Assembly (NCBI GenBank): GCA_023053575.1
Contig: JAKZAP010000021.1
Coordinates: 20,026,212-20,090,211, forward strand
Length of the DNA stretch: 64,000 bases
Reading direction: 5' to 3'
Source: Branchinecta lynchi
Lineage: Eukaryota; Arthropoda; Branchiopoda; Anostraca; Branchinectidae
Made by a program: the position numbers and the translations under genes. How positions within the stretch are numbered: the first letter of the stretch is position 1; each line of letters opens with the position of its first letter. The notes under the pieces were generated by a model. That model was not told the DNA's origin. It saw nothing but the letters and a program-made list of their open reading frames with translations, and searched no databases. Of this stretch, positions 42,880-55,880 are shown piece after piece.

Positions 42880-44685
42880 GCGAGGGATAAATCAAGTTTC
42901 GGTTGCACTTCCGGCAAGCGCCTTCAGCGAAGAACAAACCAAAACATATATTCCAAAACAATAACAGCAGAAGAGCCGTGCGGACTCGACAAACCATAAG
43001 GTGACACACAAGTGAAACTAGAAAAACGGTGCGGATTTGACGAACTTGAAATAGACACATAGCAACGAATATTAAAATGTTCGTGTTATTAGGTTTTTTG
43101 TCTATCTATACTATGATGATATCTATTGATCATGTAGGACCTCAAAATAGAACTTGACTCAAAAGCTGCATACTAAAACAGATGCGGAAACTATTAGATA
43201 GATTCAAACAGAGCAAATCGCGGCGATGCACGAGATTTTTCAATCGCAGCGACAGAAGATTTTTATCGCCTGGATGTTCACACTGAATTTTCGTCGACAA
43301 GAGAATTTAACGCCAAATGTTGCTGTTGCGCGCATAAAAATCGTGCTGTCACCCGATTAACTTATGAATTTTCCCAATATTGAAAATCCCCTGACGAAGC
43401 AACAGAAATCGCTGATTTAGGCGACGAAAAAAAAAAAAAAAACACTCCCCGCCTTGACTTGAACGATCCATTCCATATCAGAACGTAGACAAACGGGGGT
43501 CCGTTATGCGAATGCAAATATAATCAACAGGTTAAATAGTTGCGGCGGAATGAATTACAATTATTTGCCGGATAAATTAAGCGCGGAAGCTTTCACTCGA
43601 AAAATTCTGTCACTATCTAAAACAGAGGGTAGCTTTGGCAACCCGGTCTATGAACCAACCAAACTTTGGTGCATAAGGGAAGGTCTCGAACGTCTTTGTT
43701 GTTGGAAAAAAGATGGGTGGTCAGTCTTTTTTGTAGGCCTATCGCGGCAGCCCACAGAAATTTCATTACGGGCAGGCCTAGTCATGCTCGGTGGCATGTC
43801 GGCTACTCAAGTCGAAATCTACAATTGGACCCCCGTTGTGGTTTTGTGAACCTTACGATAGTTTATTGGAGGGCAATCAGCGAAACAACGATTTAGTCAT
43901 TGTGACAAGGTGATGGAAAATGGGTGGTGAGTCAGAGAATTTATGACCGGAATAGCCTTGTTACCGAATCTCAAGTGTTGTTAATTAAGAGGGAACACCG
44001 TGAAATTGTAGAGGGCTTGTGGTATTGACTAGGCTATTGATGGGCAAGTTAAAGTATCTACCTTATGGTCTAAACGTTTGGTTTTCGTAATTTTTCAGCA
44101 GCACGTGTTGTCGCAGGTACATCTTGTGGGGTTTTTTCTAGTCGCTTTTGTTGTAGGACCATTGACGCAAGCGAAAATGTTTGATCGCAATAGAGTTAGT
44201 CATAGGCAGAATGGGCTGATCCGGTATAAATGAACTGAACAAGTGGGTTTCGTAATGCCGCTGCTATAGACAAAACCTAAGAAAAATAATGATTATTTTC
44301 AAACATTTCCTGAAGGCGCAAATGTTGTTTTATTTTTGTCAGCGTATTTGCTGAAAGTGCAAAGTTTAGCTTGCTATATTAGCTGCACCAGACATGAAAG
44401 ATTATTTTCCTAATAACATAGTGACCTTTTTGAAATTGGTCAGACAGCCCAGTTATACTATCATTAATCGTCTCGAGGGTCTACCGACTCCCCGGCACCT
44501 GCTGTACACCATTTCCCGACACCGGCCGAAACTAGCGGTACTGACAACGCTGCCGGCCACAAATTCGGCGATTCCTTGATTGGGACTACCCTCTGAATAA
44601 GCGCCGTGCTCGATTTTTCATAACTTGTAAATCTGCTGGTCTTAACAATGTCCTAACACGTGGAAATCGGTACCGGCTGGTATCA
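42880..44685. other. Unassigned, no supported gene
   Basis: It holds an A run at 43426-43442 and a 99-codon plus frame at 43550-43849 (MNYNYLPDKLSAEAF...) whose composition is acceptable, but which lacks recognisable motifs and splice context. The frame at 44394-44579 is no better. Confidence 0.3.
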
Positions 44686-45062
44686 ATCAATCAATCATTT
44701 ATTAATACCACATTATCCATTGGATAGCATAGGCTGACGACAAAGATAATCGTACACTACACGACAAAAAAAAACAATTAGAATAGTTATATACAATTGG
44801 TTTGTCAAATTAATTAAAACACAATGCTAAATATACGATAAAACACTAAAATACATCGTCAAATTTTCATAATATTGTCTGTAGGCCTATCGGTTATTTC
44901 TTCGTGTCTTGAGAGCGTCGTTATAGTGTTGAATAAAATAAGGTACAAACGAGTGGAGATATCTTGCTGGGCTTCACCAGTATCACCGGAAAATAAAAGA
45001 GTGGACAACCCGGATTCGCAGCAGAAAATTAACAGGATTTATGCAAATAATTAGATGCCCAC
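44686..45062 (-). repeat. LINE-type 3' end (ATCA tail), reverse orientation
   Basis: TATCAATCAATCAATCATTTATTAATACC has the look of a short tandem tail followed by a LINE 3' UTR read in reverse. The boundary with the next LINE fragment is uncertain. Confidence 0.45.
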
Positions 45063-45902
45063 CAGAATGAGATTTTTTCTTGAAAAATGGGTAAGGATAA
45101 GAGGGCTCTCATTCTCAGATCGTCTAGCACCAGCCATATCTTGCCCTATAGGCGTATTCTCGCCGTTCCCCGAGGACTCCTCGGGGAATCAAAGGGAACG
45201 GCGAGAATAGAGGGAGTCACCCCACGCGGACTCCGCGGACAGAAACAGCGAGAAGACGGGGAATGCTTCCAGCATGGATTTTGTTCGAAAACTAGATATG
45301 CAGTTGACGAAATTAGTCTGGAGCCACTTTATTTTTGGTTTTGTTCATTCTGATTATTTGTAATTAATTTTACATTGCACTAACAACAGCAAAAATTGAT
45401 TCCCCTCCGAATCTGAAAGTGAGTCCTTTTTGATGATAGTGATGATAATCAGAGCATTCCTTGTCCGTAGGGACTCGCGAGAATACGGGGAGTAAGTCCC
45501 CGGGACAAACAAAAACGCGGGGACTCCTCAAGTGGAGTCCGCGGGGGACGGCGAGAGTACGCCTTATGTGTGGATGCGACAAAGAAAGTAGGAGTCATTT
45601 CGTGGGAGAGTGTGAGGAATTGAATGGGTTGAGACAAAAGTTGTTTGGAGTGAGAGAGTGTGGGAGTGAGTGGATACTTGAGAGAATGAAAGAGAAAAGT
45701 CCAGGCCATTCCATTCTTTTTTTTTCTGTTTTCTACTGTTTGGAAGGTTCCTCCGGATAGGGTTAGCACACAGGGAAAATTGTATATCCCTGTAGTCTTA
45801 AATATTGTCATAGTGTTTGTTTTTATATATATTTTTTCTTTTCATGTTTTGGTGCGATGGTCCTTGTTGGTTTTTATGCATTAAATATCTATCTATCTAT
45901 CG
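45063..45902 (+). pseudogene. LINE C-terminus and 3' UTR, split by a TA-MITE
   Basis: Before the MITE the frame reads RFFLEKWVRIRGLSFSDRLA and ends AISC. After it, GCDKESRSHFVGECEELNGL and RQKLFG follow. Removing the MITE and one TA gives SCPMCGCDKE in one frame: the C-x2-C ... H-x4-C zinc knuckle of LINE C-termini is restored. The 3' end carries an ATCT tail at 45887-45901. No reverse-transcriptase core is present. Confidence 0.8.
45149..45564 (+). mobile_element. TA-MITE, copy 2, inserted in a LINE
   Basis: TA at 45147-45148 and 45565-45566. The ends read TAGGCGTATTCTCGCCGTTC and the complement of AGGCGTACTCTCGCCGTCCC. The interior matches copies 1 and 3. Non-coding. Confidence 0.9.
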
Positions 45903-47359
45903 TTACATCGGTATCTAACATAGGCTAGAACCGTCATATGCTAGAAACTTAATTAACTTTGGAACATTTGTTTTATTCATGCCCACTAATTTGCTCTTCA
46001 TTAGCATAATACGGAAGGTTGGTCATATATCTCAGAAAATAGATAACTAATCATATATCCGTAGAGTAACTTGGGAGTAGAGTTGATACCCAATTATCAC
46101 AAATTATAGACTCCTTGGATAGATGTGTCAAGGGTTAGGCTAAATTTATGAGGGATCCGGGTAAAATTTGCCCCCTACGGCATAAGCCCTGGGCAATTGG
46201 ATATGCTATCACACAAAATTGGGCAATATAAATGATTTTGTTACGAATACTCATTTTGACCTTTCGAATAGGTGATGGTAAAAGATTTCTTAACGGTTTC
46301 TGACTTCGTGTTGCGGAAGATAAAAGAGAGATTTCTTCTGAGAATTAGATTTCTTTTTTTGTTGCGGGATTCTTGGAAATGGTATTTTTGTGAAATGAAA
46401 CAGATAATGTAAAATGAAACAGATAACAAACATTATCTGCGAACTTTCTTTTTTTTGGTTATTTTCTCAGAACTGACTCTCCTATCATGCATTTGAATTG
46501 TTTCGTTTTGATTACAGCAGTCCATTCTCCACTTACCTTGCTTTACACATGGCGTGAAAAAAGATATGGTCAGTTCAAAAAAGCCAGTCGGACATGGCAA
46601 CAAAGAGTTATAAAAGAACCAGCAAAACGATAACATTCGCTGCAGATGCAAAACGTAACATATGTTTCCATAAACCTATGGAAACGTATCATCCGCGTCA
46701 CTTTGTATTGCCGATACCATTGATCGTAGAAAACGACACATACCTTTCGTCCAGAATAAAGCCAACTTCATTGTTTCCGACACGTTTTGTCTTGCTCCCT
46801 CCCCCCCCCAACACAAATCCCAAAAGACACAGTATCTTCTTTCAAAGGTCCGTTTATGTGTATATTCGGTTTCTTCCTTTTGTTTGGATTTCTCTCCATA
46901 CATTTTGACAAATACGTGAAGGTTAGGGAGACTGTCAGACATAAAACCAAAGATCTTTTCCGGTTTGAAGTCGCCGACAGTTGTAGGAATGTGTTACGAG
47001 ATTGGAGGCTTAGTAGTTTTGTTGTTGTATTCTTTTCCGTCGCACAGCAAAACATACTCTCACTTTTTACCAAGTCCCAGAAAAATTGAAAGGAAACTCC
47101 CAAAGGGGGGCTCCTCCGAAAGGTCCCTTCACTCCCAAAAGAAGTGAATCTACCCTTTCCTCTGTTTCCCGTAAAACAGGCACGCAACACTTACCCGCAA
47201 TAAGCTTATGCTAAGGACTGCCGGATAGTCCCCAGCTTTCAAAGGGCTCCCTCCTTTACCGCATTAGCTGTTGGTCTCCTAGGAATTCAGATAGCTCTTG
47301 CTGATGACCAGCTTAGGGGTAGAGGGTAGCCACCGCGATTCTTCTGAGTGGCTCTTGAC
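45903..47359. other. Unassigned, no supported gene
   Basis: Overlapping frames of 88-140 codons occur on both strands at 46430-47190. The plus frame at 46594 starts MATKSYKRTSKTITFAADAK in a fair start context but turns into low-complexity sequence. I cannot decide for any of them. Confidence 0.25.
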
Positions 47360-47580
47360 GTGAATGATCATATAATGACCGTGACCGTCAAAGGTCCTCC
47401 TGCTACTTTTTCGTACAACTTCATACTACTATTCTGATATAAATTTTTTGTCGGGCAAGTTTCAAACCCCTCACCCGCCTGAAGATGATCGTGCTTGAAC
47501 AACCGACTCTTAATTACATGTACCTCCCATAGTAAACAAATAATAGGTACACCCACTAGCGAGAGTAAAAAAAAAAAGAA
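47360..47580 (+). repeat. Diverged R1 fragment
   Basis: CCTCACCCGCCTGAAGATGATCG and ATAATAGGTACACCCACTAG are recognisable forms of the R1 internal unit, in the orientation of the copy at 1-2166. Confidence 0.5.
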
Positions 47581-48403
47581 AAAAAAATTTAATGTGAAAA
47601 AATTTGTAAAACTTTTAACTAGGTTAATTTAGCAAAAAAGGTTGCACATTCATCGGAGTGGCTCGACTCCGCATGCCTCAAAGGTGCAGGTGATAGATCC
47701 GGGGTCTTAAAATGTTCCAACTTCTGCACAGACCTGCAACAGGGTGATTTTTTTCGGTTTTTCATACTTCGAAGAGGTTATTCACGAGAGGTAGTCCGAT
47801 CAATTGTTTTTTATATTTCTTGTCCGCTTTAGATGTACAGATCTGATGTAAAACAAGGCCTTGCATTTCTGTATAAAATACAGTTGCCCCAAGATGTGGA
47901 ATTTCCTCCCCGGGTCGATAAATTTGGCAAATACAGTCCTTTAAAAACATATTTTTTACAAAATCATTACACGTTTTGACTCAATTCCTGTTTCTTTTTT
48001 TTTACATAAAATTTCTTGTTGTAGGTAAGTAGTTCGTGGGTGGGAAATAAGATGTAGTTTATGGTCTTGCTTATGTATAATGCTGAGTAGGAATGCTCCA
48101 CCACCTCTCGGACATGTATGTTATTCGTAGTCAGAGCCGTCACGTAATGCCGTCGGCCGTCGTTAAAAAAAAAAATACACGGTGAAAAAGAAAATCGCGA
48201 GGCGTCCCGATTTTTCTTAAAAACAGTCAGATTTTGACTGGATTTTGCATAGAAATAGTCGATTTTTCGTAAAACAGTCGTTTTTTGAAAGCAGTCAGTA
48301 AAAAGTACCTAGTTGGTAAAGAGTACCTCCCCCAACGATTTGGTTAGTAACACTTCTGTTGGTAGCAGTGTTTGGTTTTCTACTGCCTTGATTGCAAATA
48401 GAA
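47581..48403. other. Unassigned, no gene seen
   Basis: AT-rich. Near 48220-48310 a short stretch repeats variants of CAGTCGATTTT. Confidence 0.3.
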
Positions 48404-49414
48404 CAAGACCAAAGGTTTCGATGGGATCCCAAAATTTTAATATTTGCTCCCGATAAATCGGTCTTCAACAGACTTCTTAAACATTTTTACTTTTAAAATT
48501 TACAAACAGGTTAAGGCCAATGGTCATAATCAGAGAAGACCAGGTTCGTATTTGACAGAGCAAACCGGATTCGCCAGCTGAATTTCAACAAGTTCAGATA
48601 TATTTAGATATCCGTTTTGCGCTGTCAAATATTCAGATACGGATTCAACATATGGTTTACCCTATAGCCTACGTCGTATCTCCTTCCTTCCTACTTCTGC
48701 CCAACTTCCGGTTTCGGCCGGATTCCGGACAAAGTACTTGTCTGGCAAAAACTATAACTAGCAAGTCAGCAAGTCTCCTTACCCCTACATCCAACCTCTA
48801 ACCAACTTCAGATTAAATAATTTTAACAAATTTTCCGGTTTCAGCTGGATTCCGAGCGATCTATACGTTCAGTGAGAAAATGATTGTCATATGCGAATTC
48901 AGAATGTCTTCTTATCCGCGAATCGAACATCTTATCAAATTCAAATAAAACTTAATTTTACTTTCAACAAATTCTCCGGTTTTGGCTGGATTCCGGCCGA
49001 ACTAATTGTCCAGCAAGAAAATGCATTTCATATTCAGACTTGGCACGTCTCCTTTCTCCTAAATCGAACCTCTAATCAACTTCATATTAAACTTTTACTT
49101 TTCACAAATTTTCCGGTTTTCGCCGGATTCCGGGTGAATTATTTGTCCGGCGAGAAAATAAATTTCATCTTCCAATTCAACATGTCTGCTTACCCCTAAA
49201 TAATAGCTTTCTTTTTAATTTGAAACCCTCCCCCACCCTCGCATATAGGGCTACAGAGCCCATCTTCGAACTTGACCTGTACTTCAACCCAAAGGATCCT
49301 CCCACCAAATTTCGTCAAAATATCTCTACCCCTTCGAGAGTTATCGTGCGGACAGACGGACAACTTTTGCGATGTCATAGGTATCCCTCCACTTACGTTT
49401 TCGGATCCCAAAAA
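48404..49414 (-). repeat. Family B element, inverted near-complete copy
   Basis: It runs from CAAGACCAAAGGTTTCGATG to CGTTTTCGGATCCCA. Units with CCGGTTT..GCCGGATTCCG are visible throughout. The three overlapping frames at 49196-49555 are by-products. Confidence 0.75.
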
Positions 49415-50628
49415 GTACACAAGTCTAAGATCACAGGAGTGCGCAACTCTTCGAAATTCGCCCCATGGGAAGATTTTTGTGTTGGTCCGGGAATAGAAGA
49501 GCTACATATACACGGATTTAACGTCCCTGTGTTTACGTTTCAAAACGTTAGATAGACATTTCACATATGGTTGCTCTAAATGCGTGTCTTCTATAAATGG
49601 CTGTGGATTTTGATGATTTATTGCAGTTTAAGCGTGTCTTTTAGTCTAAATTGAGCATGCTTGGAGTTTAGAATGAAATTCCTCTATATAGAGACCGAAA
49701 ACCAGCTGATCGTGGTATCTAAACTCTTCAAAGGCCTGTGCGCTAATACCAACACCAATAGCCTAATAATAAGAAGTCTTAATCACCCACTCGTGAAGAA
49801 GCAGCAAAATAACAGATAAAAAAAAAACTGCAACCGAAAACGTTAATAAGAAATTCATAACGAACAATTTGACATACTTTGATTGCTCATTTTTTAAAAC
49901 CAGTAAAACAAGTTGTCACGCGAGATAACAACGGGCCTGAGGCAACTTCAGTTTCGTCATGGAAAAGGCAAGCTATTGTTGGCGATCGTATGCGCTACTA
50001 ATTACATACGAATTATCGTCGAGATACCATTCTCATAATTTAGAGAGCAAGTAATAAAGATTTCAAATCCGGTTCAAATCCATCTTAATAGTCTCATTTT
50101 CTAGTTGTGTTTTTAAGCTGTTTCTTTCCATTTTTTCTTTCTTTTATTTGCTCTCTGATTTGTTCTTTCAAACCTTGAGGGTTAATAAAGTTTACTTATT
50201 TATTCACTAAAACTAGTTTGTGTCATTTTATTCATCATGCTTATCTGTTCCATCGCTCATTCTCCCCCTCCCCCAGAAAAGAAAAGCAATAATCCTTTTT
50301 ATTGCGTGAAAAGAAATGATGTGACAATTTTTTGCTGGAAAGGAATGTTAGAACCGTTTTTCCCGAGTGGTAACAAACCATCTGCCATGCCCTATCACTA
50401 TCCGATCTGAGGAGTAAGGAGTTGTAATCAGATCATATAAAAAGATACATGGTCGATAGAGAAACTAAGGTTCTTAGGAGAGCTGCAACTATTTAGTTAG
50501 AACAGAATCTTCCGTTTTTTCCTATTTTGGCATAAACCCTGGTAGCCGCTGGGCTCGTAGGCTTGGTCTTGGTAAGCTAAGTACATTTTTTGCTAACTCC
50601 TTCAGGTTATATTTGATAGTGCAAAACG
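49415..50628. other. Unassigned, no gene seen
   Basis: AT-rich, apparently unique sequence with no exon I can defend. Confidence 0.3.
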
Positions 50629-50815
50629 AATACGTCAGCTGAATTTTATTGGAGCTATATTTCGGTCCTTCTTGGCAAGGGTCCTCTTGAGGCTCAAAAC
50701 CGCTCAAGTTGGAGGAAATAGAGCCAGAATATAGCTCCAATAAAATTCAGCTGACGTATCTGTTTTGAACTATAAAATGTGATTCGCAGTCAGCTTGGGC
50801 TGAAGGAATATTTAT
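50629..50815. mobile_element. Family G foldback
   Basis: ATACGTCAGCTGAATTTTATTGGAGC and its complement near 50725-50760 flank GGTCCTTCTTGGCAAGGGTCC. It ends with CAGCTTGGGCTGAAGGAATAT, the family terminus. Confidence 0.7.
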
Positions 50816-50918
50816 CCTTCAGGTTGTTACTATCAAGGTTCAAGAGTTTAGTTTACACTTTACTACACAACTACAATATAAAAAGGGTCGAGCCAGAGAC
50901 ACAAGATCGATTAAAAAA

Positions 50919-52311
50919 CAAGAGCTAAGAGCTCATATGGTACTTATTACGAGTAGGCGGTACAAGAAAGTAGATGAGAACGTCACAAAATACAACCGCC
51001 ATCCAAAAATGCGGTTCAGAAAGAGAAATACGATATTTAGCTTAACTCAATTCTTAGCAGTTCCAAATGGTCTGCAGTCCCTCTGCTTTAAGTGTTTCTT
51101 GAGTTTCCCGCCCCCCCCCATCCCCCACAGGTATCGGACCGGATCCGGACTTAACACTAAACATCTGAGGCGATAGATCTTTCCACCTGACAAGTTTCAT
51201 TCAAATCCGATCAACCGTTCAAAAGTTAAGCATGCCACTAGATTCCGTACTCCCCATTCATCCACTCCCCCCACGATGGTCGGATTGGGGAAACGACTAT
51301 TATCAAGTCAATCTGTTCGGATCCCTGACATATCTGCCAAGTTTCATCGTCCTAGCACATCAGGAAGAACGCCGAACTCGCGGCCGAATCGCTAGAAATC
51401 TGGACCCCCCAAAACTCCCCCACAGTGCCCAGATCCGGTCGGGCTATGTCAATGACGTATCTAGGACTTGTGCTTGTTCTTCCGACCAAGTTTCATTCCG
51501 ATCCCTCCACTGGAAGCGTTTCTCAAGATTTCCGGTTCCCTCCTCAAGCTCCCCCTAGTATCATCGGATCCGGTCCGGATTTAAAGCGGTCGTCTGAGAC
51601 ACCAGGTCATCCCAAATATCAACTTTCATCAAGATCTGATCACCCGTTCGCAAGTTAAAAATTCCTCAATTTTTGGTTTTCCACTCCCTCCACTCCCACC
51701 CAGATGGTCGGATTGGGAAAGTGACTATTTCCTATTTAATCTGGTCAGGTTCTTGACCCGCCTGCCAATTTCACCGACCTAGCACATCAGGAAGCACCGA
51801 ATTCGTGGGACCACTAGAAACCCCTCCCCCCACCCAACTGCCCCAAAGTGAGCAGATCCGTTCCGGTTATGTCAATGACGTATCTAGGACTTGTGCTTGT
51901 TCATCCCACCAAGTTTCATCCCGATCCCTCCACTCTAAGCGTTTCTCAAGATTTCCGGTTTTCCCCTCCAACTCCCCCCAGTGTCACCGGATCCGGTCTG
52001 GGTTTAAAATGGAACATTTGAGACTAGTTCCTTCCATATGTCAAGTTTCATTAAGATCCGATCACCCGTTCCTAAGCTAAAGATATCTCATTTTTCCGGA
52101 TTCCCCCTCCCTCCACTCCCCTCCAGATGGTCGGATCGGGGAAACGACTATTTCTAAGTTAATTTGGTCCGGTCCCTGATACGCCTGCCAAGTTTCATCG
52201 TCCTAGTTTATCTGGAAGTGTCCGAACTAGCAAAACCGGGACCGACAGACCGACTGACGGACAGAAATTACAATCGCTATACGGCACTTCTTCGGCCAAG
52301 TGCCATAAAAA
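50919..52311 (+). repeat. Family C repeat, longest copy
   Basis: The 5' hairpin AGAGCTAAGAGCTC is followed by three units of about 430 bp starting near 51180, 51622 and 52042 (CAAGTTTCAT...GATC..CCCGTTC). The 3' hairpin GGCACTT...AAGTGCC is at about 52283-52304, then ATAAAAA. The frames of 77-108 codons inside recur from unit to unit and are not genes. Confidence 0.8.
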
Positions 52312-54352
52312 CGAGATAAATGCTTTGTTCTGCACTAGATTTTGTTTTTATTGTAGAATGAGGAAAGGAAGAAAAGAAATGAGGGTAGGTGAAGACGGGT
52401 TTTCTGTGGGAAGGTTTGGTTGGGGGTGTGGATTGTGGAGTGATGGTACAAGGAAGATAATACAACAGAAATTAGTTGAAAGTTTATGAAAACAAAAATT
52501 GTTGTTTCTTGCATAATATTGCTTTTCCGACTTGCAAACGTGCCCTATAGCTATGTTTTATGACAGAGGAGAATACCATTGTATATATGTCTAAGAAACT
52601 ACTTTACCTTTTTGGATGAAAAAGTACAATCCGGGCTGAAAACGAACAAAGGATCATGCCACCCAGTGGATCAAAATACGAATATTTGTATTTAGGTTGA
52701 ATGGTAAATTCTCTGAAGCAAGATTTGTCTATTACAGACTGAAAATAGCCATATTCTTTTGGCTTCAACAAAACGAAGAACAGAAATCCCACTACGTCAT
52801 CCTGTCACCTCCCCTCCTCAAATATCTGTTTCACTGTGACTACCCAAAAGAGCAGATATGCTCTGTCTACTACCACATAGATTGTATTGTGTCTTTGACT
52901 GGTCCAGCTGCTCCAGTTGGTTGTCATAACCCTGCCCTGATTTCCATGGAAGTTCCTTCTTCTTCCCCTCAATTAGCACCTCAATGGGTCTCCCCTCTTT
53001 TAAGTGTCGTAATACGAGACCCTCCGCCACTTAAAGAAGTCTGGGCACACAATAGGGTCGGCTGGCTTTTGTTCAGGCTGGCGCAAATGGATTAAAGATG
53101 CTTGGTTCAAGTTGGTGAAATATTGAATGCCCGCTTTGAAACACCGGGGGCGTGCGGAGGGCCTCGGTCGTTGGAAATGTGTTTGAAGTGGTCCAATCGA
53201 ATTGGCTGCTCAGTATCTGTTCAGTGTTGCCACTTATACCGCATTTCGCGGGATGATACTGGGATTCTGAAGGAAATACCGCATACTCTTTTTGTTATGC
53301 CGCATGCCGCGAATCGGTGAGAAGGAAACTCGAGCGCCGGTGAGCTCGAGTTCATAATAAAGAAGGATATATTTAATATGTGGAGCACAGCGAAATGCTA
53401 AAGCCCACCAAAATATATCCCGTTTTCGCCAGAATACAGCTGTTCTTCTAAACTAATTGCGATGAATGACGAAGTTGAAAGCTTGGATTTAAAATTGCCC
53501 CAGGTACCACAAATGCCCTAGCTAACACGTGTTTTCTCGCATTTACTGAAGATTTTAACACATTAAGATCGAAGGAATACACAAAGCCTTCGTTGACGGC
53601 TTTGCGAAGGAGAGAAAGCAGGGGGGTTAAGAGGTACAATGTGGGGGTGGGAGTGTGCCAGTGGGGTGAGTGCCAGAATGCACAAGAATGGCGCGTCCAA
53701 GAGCTGTCAAAAAATTGTTTTGTAGAAAATCATCGAGAGAAGTAATAAAAAGATCTTAAAGTTTGTTTGGCGAGTTTCTCAGTATGGCTACACTTTTCGT
53801 ATTTATTTTCTTTCATTTATTCCGCTTTTTCGAAATGGCGGGTTACAAATAAATGACTTACTTACTTACTTACTTTTTTGTTTTACTGGGTTGCCTTGCC
53901 AGTGCGATACATAGTATTAGCATAGCCACTCGTTTGTCACCCACTTGGTCATATCATAGTCTCGCTGGGTACTCAGGTATTAGATTAGATCAGTGTATAC
54001 AGACAATGTTATGGGCTTGTAGAACACTTTAAGCGCCAGCAGAATTATATCGGATATAGTCTGTATGAATAAGATACAATAATAATAATAATAAATAAAG
54101 CAACAGTAAAGGCTTTCGCCTCTAAAATAAATCTTAGAAGATCATAGTCATCACGATTTTTATGTCCACCAGACTTGGACATGAATGTACTATATAAGCG
54201 TGAACGTAGCGGCCCTTAACTCCCCTTCACCCGGTCATATCAGAGCCTTGTTAGGTATTCAGATACGGAGGCTATAGGCGAATATTCCATCCAGGCCTAT
54301 AAGAACATTTTGGTGCGTCAGTGAAATCATAAGATGAGAAAAATTCTAGTGA
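52312..54352. other. Unassigned; LINE tail at 53810-53880
   Basis: 53810-53880 (CTTTTTCGAAATGGCGGGTTACAAATAAATGACTTACTTAC in parts) is a LINE-like 3' end with an ACTT tail. At 52697-53095 frames are open on both strands; the minus one contains LVLRHLKEGRPIEVLIEGKK, which is protein-like, but it follows a TAA directly and I cannot assign it. 53130-53340 is richer in CpG than its surroundings. Confidence 0.35.
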
Positions 54353-54565
54353 TTAGCATACCATAGTAATTCCCTCAAAGTCGGGCAGTAACAAATTAGG
54401 TTGACGTGGTCGTAGAAACTCCCTACTCTCCCCGCCCCGTGTCGTATCATTCTTCTGCTGGGCATTTTGCTCCTGGATTATAGCCGTGTTGATGGACGAA
54501 TGTCCCAGGCTTGTAAGAACATTACGGATATCCTGTAATCGGATCTTGTTGACTTTGTCAGCCAT
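54353..54565 (-). CDS. Candidate first coding exon, product unknown
   Basis: On the minus strand an ATG at 54565-54563 (G at +4) opens a 70-codon frame starting MADKVNKIRLQDIRNVLTSL, followed by glutamine/asparagine-rich and basic segments and LLLPDFEGITM. ATG|GTATGC near the end is a possible donor, six bases before the TAG, so the exon may continue elsewhere. The start looks like a genuine eukaryotic N-terminus with an amphipathic helix. I know no matching family. The surroundings are not repetitive. It could also be a chance frame. Confidence 0.35.
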   Translation of the reverse strand: MADKVNKIRLQDIRNVLTSLGHSSINTAIIQEQNAQQKNDTTRGGESREFLRPRQPNLLLPDFEGITMVC

Positions 54566-55649
54566 GAGTGGACGATCACGTGGAGACGTTGACAGGGAAA
54601 CCTTTCACCCCCTCCCCCTGCTAAGCAGGCAATTTCTGACCCAGAAACTTCCGAAGGACATTAATCTTTGATGGAAAATTATTAAAATTGACAGCTGACC
54701 TGATCCTAGTGATAAGATCATATGGGAGAGAATAGGGGGCTTGTTTTCCTCACCCCATGTTTACTTGGTTGCATGGGTGGCGAAAAACAGGGGTTGATCT
54801 GGCATCAACTAGCTTGGCTGATTGACAGCACATGGAGAAACCGCTGATTTATGAACTTGTACTTGTAGGACCGTCTTTGTTATCCGCGTTGTCGGATCTA
54901 CCCATAGGATTACAGGAGGGGTCCCTCCCCTCGAATTAAACTCGAAATTTTCCTTGGAAATGTTAAAGGAAATGTCTGTGCAGTCAAACTATAAGATCCT
55001 AGGTCATTTAGACTTTGCTTCTTGATAGCTAGAAACTAGGTAGGAGCGCGCAGAATTTTTAACATTTCAGAGGTAAATGAGCTGACTTGGTCCTTTGACA
55101 GTTCATTTTAGGTTGTCTAATCCGAGGTTGGATACCTCTCCTGTAGTCCCGAACGGCCACCCTTTGATTTAATTTTCTTATTTAATCTCGCATTTGGTCA
55201 CATTAGACTGTACGTTTCTGTTTTACTCGACAATTACACTCCCACCGCGTTTTCCCCGTCAGTTTTATCAGCACAACAAAGATGACTAATTTCCTATGAT
55301 GACAGTAAATTACCTCTGTCATGATTTTTCTTGTTCGTGGAACAAAAATAACAGAATCATAAAAGTATACTTTTGCTTGGGTGGTATGAAATTGATTGCG
55401 GTGTATTGTTTGGTTGCATTTAAACTGTTTGGGTAAGTGATAGCTGTGTAGTTTTTTGTTGTCAATTTTATTTAATTTTACACTCTCGACTAGTTGCATC
55501 AGCTACCTTACGTTAGTAACAATAATAATAAGGATCAAATTTTGATGACATATTTTTTCCCATCTGTAATCCGCCTATAATCCGTGGGCGGTTAACAAAA
55601 TATTTGTTTCTTTTCTTTTGCTACTGGAACTGTGATGTTTTTTCTGTGA
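54566..55649. other. Unassigned; would be upstream of the 54565 start
   Basis: No shared repeats and no clear promoter motif on the minus strand. A minus frame at 55203-55499 is lysine-rich and unconvincing. Confidence 0.3.
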
Positions 55650-55880
55650 TTAGTTTATTTTTATATTATTTAAAAGCTAAGAAATCAGATTTCGTACTTT
55701 TTGTGGCTACTCCTCCATCCCTCAGTGACGTTAATTTTAATCTGTTTTTACCCAACTTTAAGTATTCAGGTCACCTAACTTTTTAAATTAAACCCATACT
55801 TTATTTACTATTCTTTCCCCCTAATATTTGGAAATTAATTCTCTCATTTATATTTTTTCAAAAACTTTAACGACATTTTC
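55650..55880 (-). repeat. Relative of the retroposon at 22920-23514
   Basis: TTTTTATATTATTTAAAAGC through CTACTCCTCCATCCCTCAG and onward is clearly alike to 22993-23200, with small differences. I see no flanking duplication here. Confidence 0.7.

Noticed and set aside
43550..43849. 99-codon plus frame starting MNYNYLPDKL
   Set aside because: Fair composition but no recognisable feature, no transcript signals; kept only as a note.
46768..47190. 140-codon minus frame and opposing plus frames of similar length
   Set aside because: Both strands open at once, proline/lysine runs from low-complexity DNA, no domain, no splice sites.
51232..52080. Repeated frames sharing QIRSGYVNDVSRTCACSS
   Set aside because: They are copies of the same family C unit; repetition of the DNA explains the repetition of the peptide.
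52697..53095. 132-codon plus frame
   Set aside because: The opposite strand is open as well and looks more protein-like; neither can be assigned.
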